Positions 7,617 to 16,069 of a stretch of DNA of 64,000 nt are shown one piece after another (position 1 is the stretch's first letter; each line of letters begins with the position of its first letter). This stretch comes from Nocardia suismassiliense (GTDB lineage Bacteria; Actinomycetota; Actinomycetes; Mycobacteriales; Mycobacteriaceae), in NCBI RefSeq assembly GCF_900269665.1, contig NZ_LT985361.1, positions 3,701,982 through 3,765,981 of the forward strand. Reading direction: 5' to 3'. The translations under genes were made by a program, and so were the position numbers. The notes beneath the pieces were generated by a model that was not told the origin of the DNA, searched no databases, and worked only from the letters and a program-made list of their open reading frames with translations.

Positions 7617-8589
7617 CGACCGCGACGAAGCGCCAGACAGTGCCCGCGTCCTCATCTTCGTCGGAGTAGGCGTCGTCGGGATCCAGGTTCAGCTTCACCC
7701 CGGCAGGCGCGAGTGCTTCGGTCAGCCGGGTGCGCATCGCCGCGGAGAGGTAGTTGTGGTGCAGGTCCAGGAATTTCAGATGGGTGAGCGGTTGTCCGGT
7801 GAGCAGGGCGGCGGCGCCGTCGTCGGTGAGCACGCCCATCGAAACGTCGAGCACATCGAGGCGGGCCACCACCGGCGCCGACGCGAGCGCGGCGCAGACT
7901 TCGTCCTGGATCTCGCTGTTGCGCAACGCAAGGTGCTGCAGGCTCGGTAGCCGGGTGCCGGCCAGGATCGGGCCGAGATCGGCGATGCCGGCGTCGCCGC
8001 CGTACTCCGAGGTGCCGAGCCATAGATCGAGATGGGTGAGTGCGGGCAGGTCGCTCGCGGCGATCCCGCGCACCACCTCGGCGGGCATACCGCCGGTTTC
8101 GACGGTCAGCTTCCGGAGACGCTCGTGGCGGATCGCCGGGAACACCAGTTCCTGGCCGCCGCGTATGCCGAGTTCGGTCAACTCCGGGAAGGCCTCGAGC
8201 AGCACCGTCGGCTGCCCCTGGTGGATCCAGGAGATCTCGCACTCCTCACCGACGATGTCGCCGAGGAACAAGGCGCGCAGCGCGGGGAACCGATCCTTGG
8301 CGGCGAGCAAGGCCTCGAAGATCTCGTCCGGCTTGGTTTCGTACGCCTCGGTCCAGCAACCCACGATGAGCGCCCGCACTTCGGTGGTGTCCACGGTGTC
8401 GAGAAATTCGGCGAAGGCCGCGCCCCAGGATTCTTCCTCTTCGTAGGACGGGACACCGATGCGCCAGGCGACCGAGTCCGTGACCGGGAGCACGACGCCT
8501 GCGGACTTTTCCGAGCCTTCCGTATCGGTGGTCGGAAAGTCGTACGCGGGCAAGCCGCCGAACTCTTGCAAATGGTCCCCGACACTCAT
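7609..8589 (-). CDS. STM4015-family leucine-rich repeat protein
   Basis: A 326-residue cytosolic protein, first gene of the STM401x run. After a ~90-residue N-terminal domain come several leucine-rich repeats (FPELTELGIRGG, LPALTHLDLWLG, LPSLQHLALRNSEI, LDVLDVSMGVLTDDGA, LKFLDLHHNYLS). The tail is acidic (DPDDAYSDEDEDAG). LRR proteins usually bind partners, so it may present the substrate or hold the enzymes together. ATG 8589 has GAGGTG five bases upstream. A 220-base divergent region separates it from the gene at 8811. Confidence 0.85.
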   Translation of the reverse strand: MSVGDHLQEFGGLPAYDFPTTDTEGSEKSAGVVLPVTDSVAWRIGVPSYEEEESWGAAFAEFLDTVDTTEVRALIVGCWTEAYETKPDEIFEALLAAKDRFPALRALFLGDIVGEECEISWIHQGQPTVLLEAFPELTELGIRGGQELVFPAIRHERLRKLTVETGGMPAEVVRGIAASDLPALTHLDLWLGTSEYGGDAGIADLGPILAGTRLPSLQHLALRNSEIQDEVCAALASAPVVARLDVLDVSMGVLTDDGAAALLTGQPLTHLKFLDLHHNYLSAAMRTRLTEALAPAGVKLNLDPDDAYSDEDEDAGTVWRFVAVGE

Positions 8590-8810
8590 GCCTGCACCTC
8601 GCTGGCGCTCGGCTCCGGCCTGCGCGTCGCGCACTGCGACATGATTCGCTCGCTCATACGTCCCCGCCCCTTCTGTCCTGTTCCGATAGTGATCAGGTGG
8701 GTTCTACCAAGCCCCACCGACATCCGGGGCGGCGGGCGGGGTTTGTCGGTGCCCGCCGCTACCGTCCTGGGCACGGCACCGATCTCGGGTCGGCAGTGGG
8801 AGGAGAAATC

Positions 8811-9137
8811 ATGTATCGGCAAGGCGACGTCTTGATCGTTCCGTTGACGGAGAGCGCGGTGCCCGAAACGGCCGTGCACGCGGCTTCGGAACCCCGCGAC
8901 GGCCGCGGGCGATTGGTGCTGGCGCTCGGTGAGGTCACGGGCCACGCGCACGCAATTGCCGGTCCCGGCAGGTTGATTCGCGAGGGAAGTGCGTTCGGGC
9001 CGATGCTGCTGCACCTGCCCGAGGGTGGGCGCGTCGTGCACGAAGAACATGCGGCCATCACGCTGCCGAAGGGGTGGTATCGGGTGGTGCGCCAGCGGGA
9101 GTACGTGCCGGGGTCGGTACGGATCGTCGCCGACTGA
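8811..9137 (+). CDS. Hypothetical protein preceding DUF6745 gene
   Basis: A 108-residue cytosolic protein, mostly beta-rich (YRQGDVLIVPL, GHAHAIAGPGRLI, HEEHAAITLPKGWYRVVRQREY). Several His residues (GHAHA, HEEH) could bind metal, and the predicted shape is cupin-like or beta-barrel. The ATG at 8811 has an excellent GGAGGAG site. It lies 43 bases before the DUF6745 gene and is divergent from the STM4015-type LRR gene. Proteins of this kind commonly sit beside DUF6745 genes in actinomycetes, as far as I recall. Function unknown. Confidence 0.75.
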   Translation: MYRQGDVLIVPLTESAVPETAVHAASEPRDGRGRLVLALGEVTGHAHAIAGPGRLIREGSAFGPMLLHLPEGGRVVHEEHAAITLPKGWYRVVRQREYVPGSVRIVAD

Positions 9138-9180
9138 ACATCACAGCGTCAGACAATACGAACACAGGAAGAGTGAAGAC

Positions 9181-10191
9181 ATGACGGAACGTGATGTGTG
9201 GCGGGCGCTTTCGGCGAAGACCGGTGCCGGTGATCGAGCTGCGGCGGAGGCCGGGGTGTGTGCGGCGTACCGGCAGGCGGGACTGGCCGAGCCCGAGCGG
9301 ATCGTCTGGGTCGGTTCGCCTTTGGCGGCGGTGCGGATGCTGTCGGAGGGCGGGTTGGGGGAGCGCGGTGCCAGTGTGCGCGAAGCGGTGCGTAGCGCGC
9401 CGTGGGCGGCCGAACGGGCCCGCGTCCATGCGGAATTGGGGTCGAAAGCGTTCAATGAACACTGGCAGGCCACCGGTGCGGGGCTGTGGGAGCTGACGCA
9501 GACCGTGGTCGATCGTGTTCGTGAGGGTGTCATCGAAGCCGCGGCGAGCACGGCCCAGCAGGGTACCCAGATCCGCTTGTTGTTGCTGGATGCCGTACTC
9601 GGCCAACATGATTCCGCATGGTTGTGCTCGTTCGACACCGGCGCAGGCTCGCCGTTGAGTGGATTGGCCGCGGTGGCTCGGGAAGCGGGCTGGTGGTGGC
9701 CGTACGAGAACATCGCCCTGATCAGCGAACGCCCCACCGCCTTGCACCGCGACGAAGCCGGCCGCCTCGACCGGGGCGACGGCCCCGCGCTGGCCTATAC
9801 CGACGGCTTCGAGCTACACGCATGGCGCGGCATGTCCGTCAGTGCCGAATTCCTCGACAGCTTGCGGGCACTGACGCCGGAGCAGATCCGCGCGGAAGAG
9901 AATGCCGAACTGCGCCGAATCATGCTCGAGTACTACGGCTACGACCGCTACCTCGACGAATCGGGCGCGCAACCGATCCACCGCGACGAAACCGGGGTGC
10001 TCTGGCGCATCGAACTCGTCGGCGACGAGGACGTGGTGATGGTCGAAGTCGTCAACTCCACTCCGGAGCCCGACGGCACCCACCGCACCTACTGGCTGCG
10101 CGTGCCACCGGCGACGCGCACCGCCCGCGAAGGAGTGGCATGGACCTTCGGACTCGGCGCGGAAATCTACGAGCCCGTCCAGCAAACCTGA
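9181..10191 (+). CDS. DUF6745 domain protein
   Basis: A 336-residue cytosolic protein of unknown function. Features that suggest DUF6745 are an opening AYRQAGLAEPERIVWVGSPLAAVRML, a central WWWPYENIALISERP, and GPALAYTDGFELHAWRGMSV, followed by a C-terminal stretch with WRIELVGDEDVVMVEVVNST. The ATG at 9181 has GGAAGAG upstream. It is probably cotranscribed with the gene at 8811. Proteins of this type are found near LRR genes and are suspected to have regulatory roles; here an LRR gene is immediately divergent. No catalytic motif is evident. Confidence 0.75.
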   Translation: MTERDVWRALSAKTGAGDRAAAEAGVCAAYRQAGLAEPERIVWVGSPLAAVRMLSEGGLGERGASVREAVRSAPWAAERARVHAELGSKAFNEHWQATGAGLWELTQTVVDRVREGVIEAAASTAQQGTQIRLLLLDAVLGQHDSAWLCSFDTGAGSPLSGLAAVAREAGWWWPYENIALISERPTALHRDEAGRLDRGDGPALAYTDGFELHAWRGMSVSAEFLDSLRALTPEQIRAEENAELRRIMLEYYGYDRYLDESGAQPIHRDETGVLWRIELVGDEDVVMVEVVNSTPEPDGTHRTYWLRVPPATRTAREGVAWTFGLGAEIYEPVQQT

Positions 10192-10214
10192 GTACTTGTC
10201 AGTGTGCCGGGCGG

Positions 10215-10703
10215 TCAGGTCGCGAGAGGGCGCGCACCCTGACGGGCGAGGCGGGCGTCGATCGACCAGGCTCCGGCGCCGACGATGAGGAGGAAGACGC
10301 TGCCGCACAGTTGGGCGAGGTCGGTGCGTGAGTCGTGGATGAAGTCCCACCAGCCGGACTTGCCGCTGAACAGGGGTGCGTCACCCCACAGGATCGGCAG
10401 CTTGGTGATCAGCAGGGCGCCGAGCATGTTCACGATCATCGGCACCGCCGCGACGCGGGTGAGGAGCCCGGCCACAATCAAAGCGCCGCAGGCGATTTCG
10501 AAGACACCGTCGAGTGGGCCGAAGAAGCCTGGGGCCGGGATACCGGCTTTGTCGAATCGGCCGGTGCCGAGGGTGTCGGGGAAGAGGAACTTCTGGATGC
10601 CTTCGAAGAAGAACACCGCGCCTACGTAGAGGCGGATCCAGATCGTCGCGGCCGGCGCGGGGGTGGGGAGCAACCGAGTTCGCCCGGGGGAGGGGGCGGA
10701 CAC
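10215..10703 (-). CDS. DoxX family membrane protein
   Basis: A 162-residue integral membrane protein with four hydrophobic helices, starting after a short Pro-rich cytoplasmic leader. IWIRLYVGAVFFFEGIQKFLFP and GPLDGVFEIACGALIVAGLLTR are typical DoxX segments. DoxX proteins are poorly understood and often linked to quinone or thiol redox. It lies 16 bases downstream of aztA on the same strand, so it may be cotranscribed with it, although a metal link is not shown. Confidence 0.8.
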   Translation of the reverse strand: MSAPSPGRTRLLPTPAPAATIWIRLYVGAVFFFEGIQKFLFPDTLGTGRFDKAGIPAPGFFGPLDGVFEIACGALIVAGLLTRVAAVPMIVNMLGALLITKLPILWGDAPLFSGKSGWWDFIHDSRTDLAQLCGSVFLLIVGAGAWSIDARLARQGARPLAT

Positions 10704-10719
10704 GGGGGGCCCCTTTCCG

Positions 10720-11445
10720 TCAGGTCAATTCTAGGATCCTTTCGTCCGCTGTGGCCGGCACGGCGCGGTATCGGATGAGAACGTCATCGGGCGCACCCTC
10801 GGAGATCAGGGTGCCGTCGCGCAGGTAGAGGCAGTGGTCGGCGCGCGCCGCCTCCTCGGCGTCGTGGGTGGCCTGTACGACGGTCACCCCGCTCGCGCTG
10901 ATCTCCCGTATGGCGCGCGAAATCTCTTGCTGGGAACCGGAATCCAGTCCGGCGGCCGGTTCGTCGAGCAGCAGTACCTCGGCCTCCTGCGCCAGCGCCT
11001 GGGCCAACAGGGCACGCTGTCGCTGACCGCCGGACAGGGTGTCGAGTCGGCGGCCCGCGAGGTCGGTGATGTCGAGACGCTCCAGGCAGGTATCGACGAG
11101 GGCGCGGTCGGCCCGGGTCAGCCGCCGCCACAGGCCGCGGTGCGCCCAGCGGCCCATCGCCACCGTCTCGCGCACCGTGATCGGCAGTGTCGCGGGCACC
11201 ACGGTGTGCTGGATCACGAAGGCCGGCCTGCGCTCGGTGGTCCGCTCGACCGTCCCCGCCGACGGGGCGAGCACGTCGGCGAGCACCGCGAGCAGCGTCG
11301 ATTTACCGGACCCGTTCGGGCCGATGATCGCGGTGACCTGGTCGGCTGGGATCACGCCGCTCACCTGGTGCAGCACCGTGCGACCTGCGTAACCCGCGGA
11401 CAGGCCGTGCAGGCGCAGCGCGCTCGGGGTCTCCCTGTGCATCAT
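10720..11445 (-). CDS. aztA: Zinc ABC transporter ATP-binding protein AztA
   Basis: The 241-residue ATPase that powers metal import. Walker A is GPNGSGKST (about residue 42), the signature is LSGGQRQRALLAQAL, Walker B is EVLLLDEPAAGLD and the switch His is in QATHDAEEA. It lies back to back with the aztB fusion gene, with only 47 bases between starts, and a Zur/Fur-like box covers that gap. ATG 11445 and ATG 11442 are both possible after GAGGTG. Together with the permease, binding protein and AztD proteins it fits the AztABCD zinc uptake system known from Paracoccus. Confidence 0.85.
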   Translation of the reverse strand: MMHRETPSALRLHGLSAGYAGRTVLHQVSGVIPADQVTAIIGPNGSGKSTLLAVLADVLAPSAGTVERTTERRPAFVIQHTVVPATLPITVRETVAMGRWAHRGLWRRLTRADRALVDTCLERLDITDLAGRRLDTLSGGQRQRALLAQALAQEAEVLLLDEPAAGLDSGSQQEISRAIREISASGVTVVQATHDAEEAARADHCLYLRDGTLISEGAPDDVLIRYRAVPATADERILELT

Positions 11446-11459
11446 TTCACCTCACTTGT

Positions 11460-11478
11460 AATGACAATCGTTTTCATT
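11460..11478. promoter_or_regulatory. Zur/Fur-like operator between aztA and aztB
   Basis: AATGACAATCGTTTTCATT lies in the middle of the 47-base divergent region. The outer ATGA/TCAT arms and inner AA/TT are symmetric, and the sequence resembles the TGA-AAT-ATT-TCA type box recognised by zinc-responsive Zur repressors. Its place would block both divergent promoters when zinc is plentiful. Fur and Zur boxes are alike, so assignment to Zur rests on the zinc-transport genes. Confidence 0.75.
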
Positions 11479-11492
11479 CTACTGTAGGGCGC

Positions 11493-13484
11493 ATGGAGTG
11501 GTTGTTCGCCCCGTTCGAGGTGGCTTTCGTGCAACGGGCGCTGTGGGGCGGCCTGCTCGTGTCCTGCATCTGCGCCCTCGCGGGTACGTGGGTCGTGGTG
11601 CGCGGCATGGCTTTTCTCGGGGACGCGATGGCGCACGGCATGCTGCCCGGCGTCGCGGTGGCCTCGCTGCTCGGGGGCAATCTGCTGGTCGGCGCCGCGA
11701 TCAGTTGCGCGGCAATGGCGGTGGGCGTCTCCGCGATCGGCCGCAACAAGCGGTTGTCGGCCGATACCGGCATCGGGTTGCTGTTCGTCGGCATGCTCGC
11801 GGCAGGTGTCATCATCGTGTCCCGCTCGCAGTCGTTCGCGGTCGACCTGACCGGGTTCCTGTTCGGCGACGTGCTCGCGGTGCGAGACCGGGATCTGCTG
11901 TATCTCGTTGTGGCGCTGGGTATTGCGGTGCTGATCACGGTACTCGGGCATCGCGCGTTCGTGGCATTGACCTTCGACGCGCGCAAAGCGCACACGCTCG
12001 GTCTGCGTCCGCAACTCGCGCACGTGGCGCTGGTGGGACTGGTGACGCTGGCGATCGTCGCCTCCTTCCATATTGTCGGTACGCTGCTGGTCTTCGGGCT
12101 GCTCATCGCACCGCCCGCGGCCGCGACGTACTGGGCCGATCGGATTCCGATGGTGATGCTGCTCGCCGCGGTGCTCGGCGGTGTGGCCACGACGACCGGG
12201 CTGCTGATCTCCTGGCACGCGGGCACGGCCGGCGGCGCGACGATCGCCGCCGTCGCGGTTGCCCTGTTCTTCCTCTCCGCTCTGGCGGCTGCGGCGCGGG
12301 ACCGGCTGCGTGGCAAGGGAGTTCGCACAGCGGCGGTAGCGGCTAGTGCGCTTGCCGTGGTCCCGCTGGCCGGTTGTGGAACGAGCGCCGAGACTGTCCC
12401 GCCCGTCGAAACACCACACGGCTACGTGGCCGGCGCGGAGGAATCCGCCGAGCCGCAATCACGGCTGATCCTCGCCGACCGTGGCGCAGGCGCGATCAAG
12501 GTGCTGGATCTGACCACCGAGAAGTCCGTGGACGCGGGCCGGGCCGAGGGCGTGCGCCGCATCGTCGGCGACGGTCGCTACGGCTATGTGAGCGTGGGTA
12601 ATTCGACGCGCATAGTCGACAGCGGCGGCTGGATGGTCGATCACGGCGATCACGTGCACTACTACCGCGCCCCGATCCGCGAAGTCGGCACCCTCGGCGG
12701 GCAGGTGGTGGCTGCGCACAGTGATCCGGTGGTGGCGGCGCTGGTGCTCGAAGACGGCGCCACGGTGCTGCTGGATCGCCCCGCGCTCGATCAGGGTTCG
12801 ATCGTCGAGCGCGGCCGGATCGCCGGGGGCGCGGCGCTGCCGTATGCCGCGCACCTGCTGGTCGCGACGGGCGACAAGGTCGAGGTGCGTACCCGCGACA
12901 ACGCCGCGGTGACCACCATCGCCGAACCGTGCCCGGACCCGCGCGGCCGCGCGGTGACCCGCCGTGGCGCCGTATTCGGTTGTGCCGACGGTGCTTTGGT
13001 CGTGACGGGGGAGGAGGGCACCTTCACCGGACAGAAGATCCGCTACCCGGCCGAGGTCACCGCCGCCGACCGCGCCGTGGAGTTCACCCACCGCCCCGGC
13101 AGCGCGACGCTCACCGCCCGCGCCGGCGAGCAGGGATTCTGGACCCTCGACGTGCGGAAGAAGAATTGGACGCTGGCGCCGGTCGGCCCGGTCGTCGCGG
13201 TGAACACCGCAGGAGAGGGGGCGACGCTGCTCGCCCTGACCCGCGACGGTGTGCTGCACAGCTTCGACCCCGGAACTACAAGGGAGACAGCGAAAGTCGT
13301 GCTGCTCGAACCGCTCGCGGACGGCGCCGCCGCACCGGCGATCCTGGTCGACTCCCAGCGCGCGTACGTCAACGACGCACCCCGCGGAAAGGTCTACGAG
13401 ATCGCCTACAACGACAACCTGCGCTTGGCCCGCACCTTCACCGCCGACCTCGCACCGACCCACATGATGGAGACCGGCGAATGA
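11493..13484 (+). CDS. aztB: Fusion of zinc ABC permease AztB with an AztD-like lipoprotein domain
   Basis: A 663-residue fusion. Residues 1-275 are an ABC-3 family metal permease with about eight or nine membrane helices (MAFLGDAMAHGMLPGVAVASLL, TFDARKAHTLGLRP, GLLIAPPAAATYW). Directly after it comes a complete lipoprotein-type signal, TAAVAASALAVVPLAGC, with lipobox LAGC around residue 290. Then follows a ~370-residue AztD-like beta-propeller domain with a His-rich segment, VDHGDHVHYY, suited to zinc binding. The frame is continuous; no start codon exists before the lipobox. In known aztABCD loci the permease and AztD are separate. The stop overlaps aztC (ATGA). A standalone aztD is also present downstream. 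Confidence 0.83.
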   Translation: MEWLFAPFEVAFVQRALWGGLLVSCICALAGTWVVVRGMAFLGDAMAHGMLPGVAVASLLGGNLLVGAAISCAAMAVGVSAIGRNKRLSADTGIGLLFVGMLAAGVIIVSRSQSFAVDLTGFLFGDVLAVRDRDLLYLVVALGIAVLITVLGHRAFVALTFDARKAHTLGLRPQLAHVALVGLVTLAIVASFHIVGTLLVFGLLIAPPAAATYWADRIPMVMLLAAVLGGVATTTGLLISWHAGTAGGATIAAVAVALFFLSALAAAARDRLRGKGVRTAAVAASALAVVPLAGCGTSAETVPPVETPHGYVAGAEESAEPQSRLILADRGAGAIKVLDLTTEKSVDAGRAEGVRRIVGDGRYGYVSVGNSTRIVDSGGWMVDHGDHVHYYRAPIREVGTLGGQVVAAHSDPVVAALVLEDGATVLLDRPALDQGSIVERGRIAGGAALPYAAHLLVATGDKVEVRTRDNAAVTTIAEPCPDPRGRAVTRRGAVFGCADGALVVTGEEGTFTGQKIRYPAEVTAADRAVEFTHRPGSATLTARAGEQGFWTLDVRKKNWTLAPVGPVVAVNTAGEGATLLALTRDGVLHSFDPGTTRETAKVVLLEPLADGAAAPAILVDSQRAYVNDAPRGKVYEIAYNDNLRLARTFTADLAPTHMMETGE

Positions 13485-14404
13485 AAACCCTGCTGCGCGT
13501 TGTCGCCGCGCTGGCTGTCCTGGCCCCCTTGCTCGTCGCGTGCACTGGAAGCGGCGGTGATCGCACCGGAATCGTGGTCACCACCAACATCCTCGGTGAT
13601 CTCACCCGTGTCATCGCCGGTGACACCACCGAGGTGACGGTGCTGATGGCCCCCGACGCCGACCCGCACTCGTTCGCGGCCTCGGCGCAGCAGGCCGCGA
13701 AACTCGACCGCGCCGCGCTCGTCGTGCACAACGGTTTGGGCCTCGAGGAAGGCGTGGCGCGCCATGTGGCGGCCGCCGAGAGTTCGGGAGTTCCGACGCT
13801 CGCGGTCGGTGACCACGTCGACCCGATCAGCTACACCTCCGACGAATCCGCGGGCCGCCCCGATCCGCACTTCTGGACCGACCCCAAGCGGGTGCGGATG
13901 GCAGTGGAGACGATCGCCGCCGCGATCATCGAGCACGTCGACGGGATTGATGCCGCGGCGATCCGCGCCAACACCGATCGTTACCTGACCGAGCTCGATC
14001 AGCTCGACCACTGGGTCACCGACCAGTTCGCCGGTATTCCCGCAGAACGCCGCAAGCTGGTCACCAACCACCACGTCTTCGGTTATCTCGCACAGCGTTT
14101 CGGCTTTCAGGTGATCGGCGCGGTAATGCCGAGCGGCACGGCGCTCGCCTCACCGAGTTCGTCGGACCTCAGCTCGCTGGCCGATGCCATCCGGACCGCC
14201 GGCGTCGGCGCGATCTTCATCGATTCGTCCCAGCCCGACAAGCTCGCTCGCGTACTGGCCGAGCAAGTCGGGGTGCGGGTGCAGGTCATCGCACTGCACA
14301 CCGAGTCGCTGACCGCACCCGGCGGCGGTGCGGCCACCTACCTGGAGATGACGCGCGCGAATACCGCGGCGATCGTGCGCGGTCTCACCGCACCTCCCAC
14401 CTGA
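13481..14404 (+). CDS. aztC: Zinc ABC transporter substrate-binding lipoprotein AztC
   Basis: A 307-residue lipoprotein that captures zinc outside the membrane. Signal and lipobox are LVAC near residue 22. Cluster 9-type metal ligands can be seen: His in DADPHSFAAS, His in PDPHFWTDP, His in NHHVFGYLAQRFG, and an acidic residue in IDSSQPDK. There is no long His-rich loop of the ZnuA type, which fits AztC. ATG 13481 overlaps the permease fusion stop. It should accept zinc from AztD and deliver it to the AztB part of the fusion. Confidence 0.88.
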   Translation: MKTLLRVVAALAVLAPLLVACTGSGGDRTGIVVTTNILGDLTRVIAGDTTEVTVLMAPDADPHSFAASAQQAAKLDRAALVVHNGLGLEEGVARHVAAAESSGVPTLAVGDHVDPISYTSDESAGRPDPHFWTDPKRVRMAVETIAAAIIEHVDGIDAAAIRANTDRYLTELDQLDHWVTDQFAGIPAERRKLVTNHHVFGYLAQRFGFQVIGAVMPSGTALASPSSSDLSSLADAIRTAGVGAIFIDSSQPDKLARVLAEQVGVRVQVIALHTESLTAPGGGAATYLEMTRANTAAIVRGLTAPPT

Positions 14405-14431
14405 TACCCCACGAGAACACGGAGTAAGTAC

Positions 14432-15601
14432 ATGCACATGCGGTCCCGAGCCACCAAAGTAGTGGCTCTATCCGGAATCGTCGCCTCGGTTGTCGCCGTA
14501 AGCAGCTGCGGCACAGACGATTCCACCGAGTCGGCGGCACCCGCGCACGGTGCCGAGCCGATCGCACTCACCTATGACGGCGGCATCTACGTCTTGGATC
14601 CGACCACGCTGGCCAAGACCGGTGAGGTGCAGCTGGAAGGCTTCAACCGGCTCAACCCGGCCGGCGACGACCGGCATCTGATGGTGACGGTCAAGGACGG
14701 CTTCAAGGTCTTCGACGCGGCCGCCACGAAGTTCACCGGCACCGAATTCCCTGCCGCCAAGCCCGGTCACGTGGTGCGTCACGCGGGCCGCACGGTGCTG
14801 TTCGCCGACGGCACCGGCGAGGTCACCGCCTTCGATTCCGCCGCGCTCGAGTCAGGGAAGAAGCCCGAGACCGAGGTCTACCGCACGCCCACCCCGCATC
14901 ACGGTGTCGCGGTGCAGCTCGCGAACGGCAACCTGCTGGTCACGCTCGGCACCGAGGAGAAGCGGGTCGGCGCCGTGGTGCTGGACGCGCAGCGCAAGGA
15001 GATCGCCCGCAACGAGGACTGCCCCGGCGTGCACGGTGAAGCCGCCGCCAAGGACGAGGCGATCGTCATCGGTTGCCAGACCGGCGTTCTCGTCTACCGC
15101 AACGGAGCCATCACCAAGGTCACCAGCCCGACTCCCTACGGCCGCATCGGCAATGCGGCGGGCAGCGATGTCTCGCCGATCGTGCTCGGTGACTACAAGC
15201 AGGACAAGGACGCCGAACTCGAACGCCCCCAGCAGATTTCGCTAATCGACACGGTCAGCGGCTCGCTGCGCCTGGTCGACATCGGCACCAGCTACACGTT
15301 CCGCTCGCTGGCCCGCGGACCGCAAGGCGAGGCGCTGGTGCTCGGCACCGACGGCCGCCTGCACGTGATCGACCCGGTGGCGGGCACCATCACCCGCTCC
15401 ATCCCGGTGCTCGCACCGTGGCAGGAACCGCTGAAGTGGCAGGATCCCCGGCCGACCCTGTTCAGTCGCGACGGAATGGCCTACGTGTCCGACCCGGCGA
15501 CCAAGCAGGTGCATCGCATCGACCTGAGCACCGGCGCGGTGGCCGCGAGCACGACCTTGGCTGCCACGCCGAACGAACTGAGTGGAGTGATCGGACACTG
15601 A
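14432..15601 (+). CDS. aztD: Zinc metallochaperone AztD
   Basis: A 389-residue exported lipoprotein (signal ends in VSSC near residue 26) with a beta-propeller pattern of repeated segments (ALTYDGGIYVLDPTTL, HLMVTVKDGFKVFD, GRTVLFADGTGEVTAFD, LVLGTDGRLHVIDP). AztD passes zinc to AztC in the Paracoccus system. Candidate metal residues include PTPHHGVAV and CPGVHGEA. The start has CACGGAG seven bases upstream. This is the second AztD-like domain in the locus; the first is fused to the permease and has a more His-rich segment. A strong hairpin follows the stop. Confidence 0.87.
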   Translation: MHMRSRATKVVALSGIVASVVAVSSCGTDDSTESAAPAHGAEPIALTYDGGIYVLDPTTLAKTGEVQLEGFNRLNPAGDDRHLMVTVKDGFKVFDAAATKFTGTEFPAAKPGHVVRHAGRTVLFADGTGEVTAFDSAALESGKKPETEVYRTPTPHHGVAVQLANGNLLVTLGTEEKRVGAVVLDAQRKEIARNEDCPGVHGEAAAKDEAIVIGCQTGVLVYRNGAITKVTSPTPYGRIGNAAGSDVSPIVLGDYKQDKDAELERPQQISLIDTVSGSLRLVDIGTSYTFRSLARGPQGEALVLGTDGRLHVIDPVAGTITRSIPVLAPWQEPLKWQDPRPTLFSRDGMAYVSDPATKQVHRIDLSTGAVAASTTLAATPNELSGVIGH

Positions 15602-15622
15602 TCGGACGCGATCAGCTTGTTC

Positions 15623-15677
15623 ATGCGGTCACCCGGCTCGAGCTTTCTGTGCAGAGTGCTTCGAGCCGGGACCGCAT
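15623..15677. terminator. Bidirectional hairpin terminator after aztD
   Basis: ATGCGGTC plus CCGGCTCGA on the left pair with TCGAGCCGG plus GACCGCAT on the right, about 17 pairs with a two-base bulge and a ~19-base loop. It lies between the converging aztD and the small exported protein gene. There is no U-run. Confidence 0.75.
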
Positions 15678-15688
15678 GACAAGTCAGG

Positions 15689-15901
15689 CTATTTCGCCGA
15701 CAGCGAGGACGAGCCACTGAGCAGGCATGTTGCCAAATTGAAGTTGGCCGGATTGCAATCGATCGACTTCGCGGCCGGGTGCGGCTGCGGTTGCGTCGGA
15801 GCCGTCGACTCGGCGTAAGCGCTCGCACCCGTGATCGCGGTCATGGTCACGAAAACGGCGCCGACGACGGCGCTGCGCAGTGCGGTTCGAGAGGTGGGCA
15901 T
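15689..15901 (-). CDS. Small exported protein with two cysteines
   Basis: A 70-residue protein. Residues 1-30 are a standard signal peptide (AVVGAVFVTMTAITGASA, cleavage probably after ASA-YA). The mature part of about 40 residues is Pro/Gln-rich and then SIDCNPANFNLATCLLSG, with two Cys ten residues apart that could form a disulfide. GAAGGAG lies five bases before the ATG, which supports it as a real gene despite the length. No family recognised. Confidence 0.75.
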   Translation of the reverse strand: MPTSRTALRSAVVGAVFVTMTAITGASAYAESTAPTQPQPHPAAKSIDCNPANFNLATCLLSGSSSLSAK

Positions 15902-16069
15902 TCGATCTCCTTCGGTGGATGCTGAATGCCATCAAGTTATCCGGCGCCAGAAGTCGCCCGCACGCCCCGAGTTACGTTGCCCCCCATTACTTTCTCGATG
16001 ATTCAGCTAAGCTCGTCGGGTGTCCGGACCGACGGAGTCGGACGTGATGTGCACGAGGTGGGCAGTCTG

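Noticed and set aside
12459..13463. 334-codon minus-strand frame inside the aztB fusion
   Set aside because: Antisense to the AztD-like domain, which has clear propeller repeats and a lipobox.
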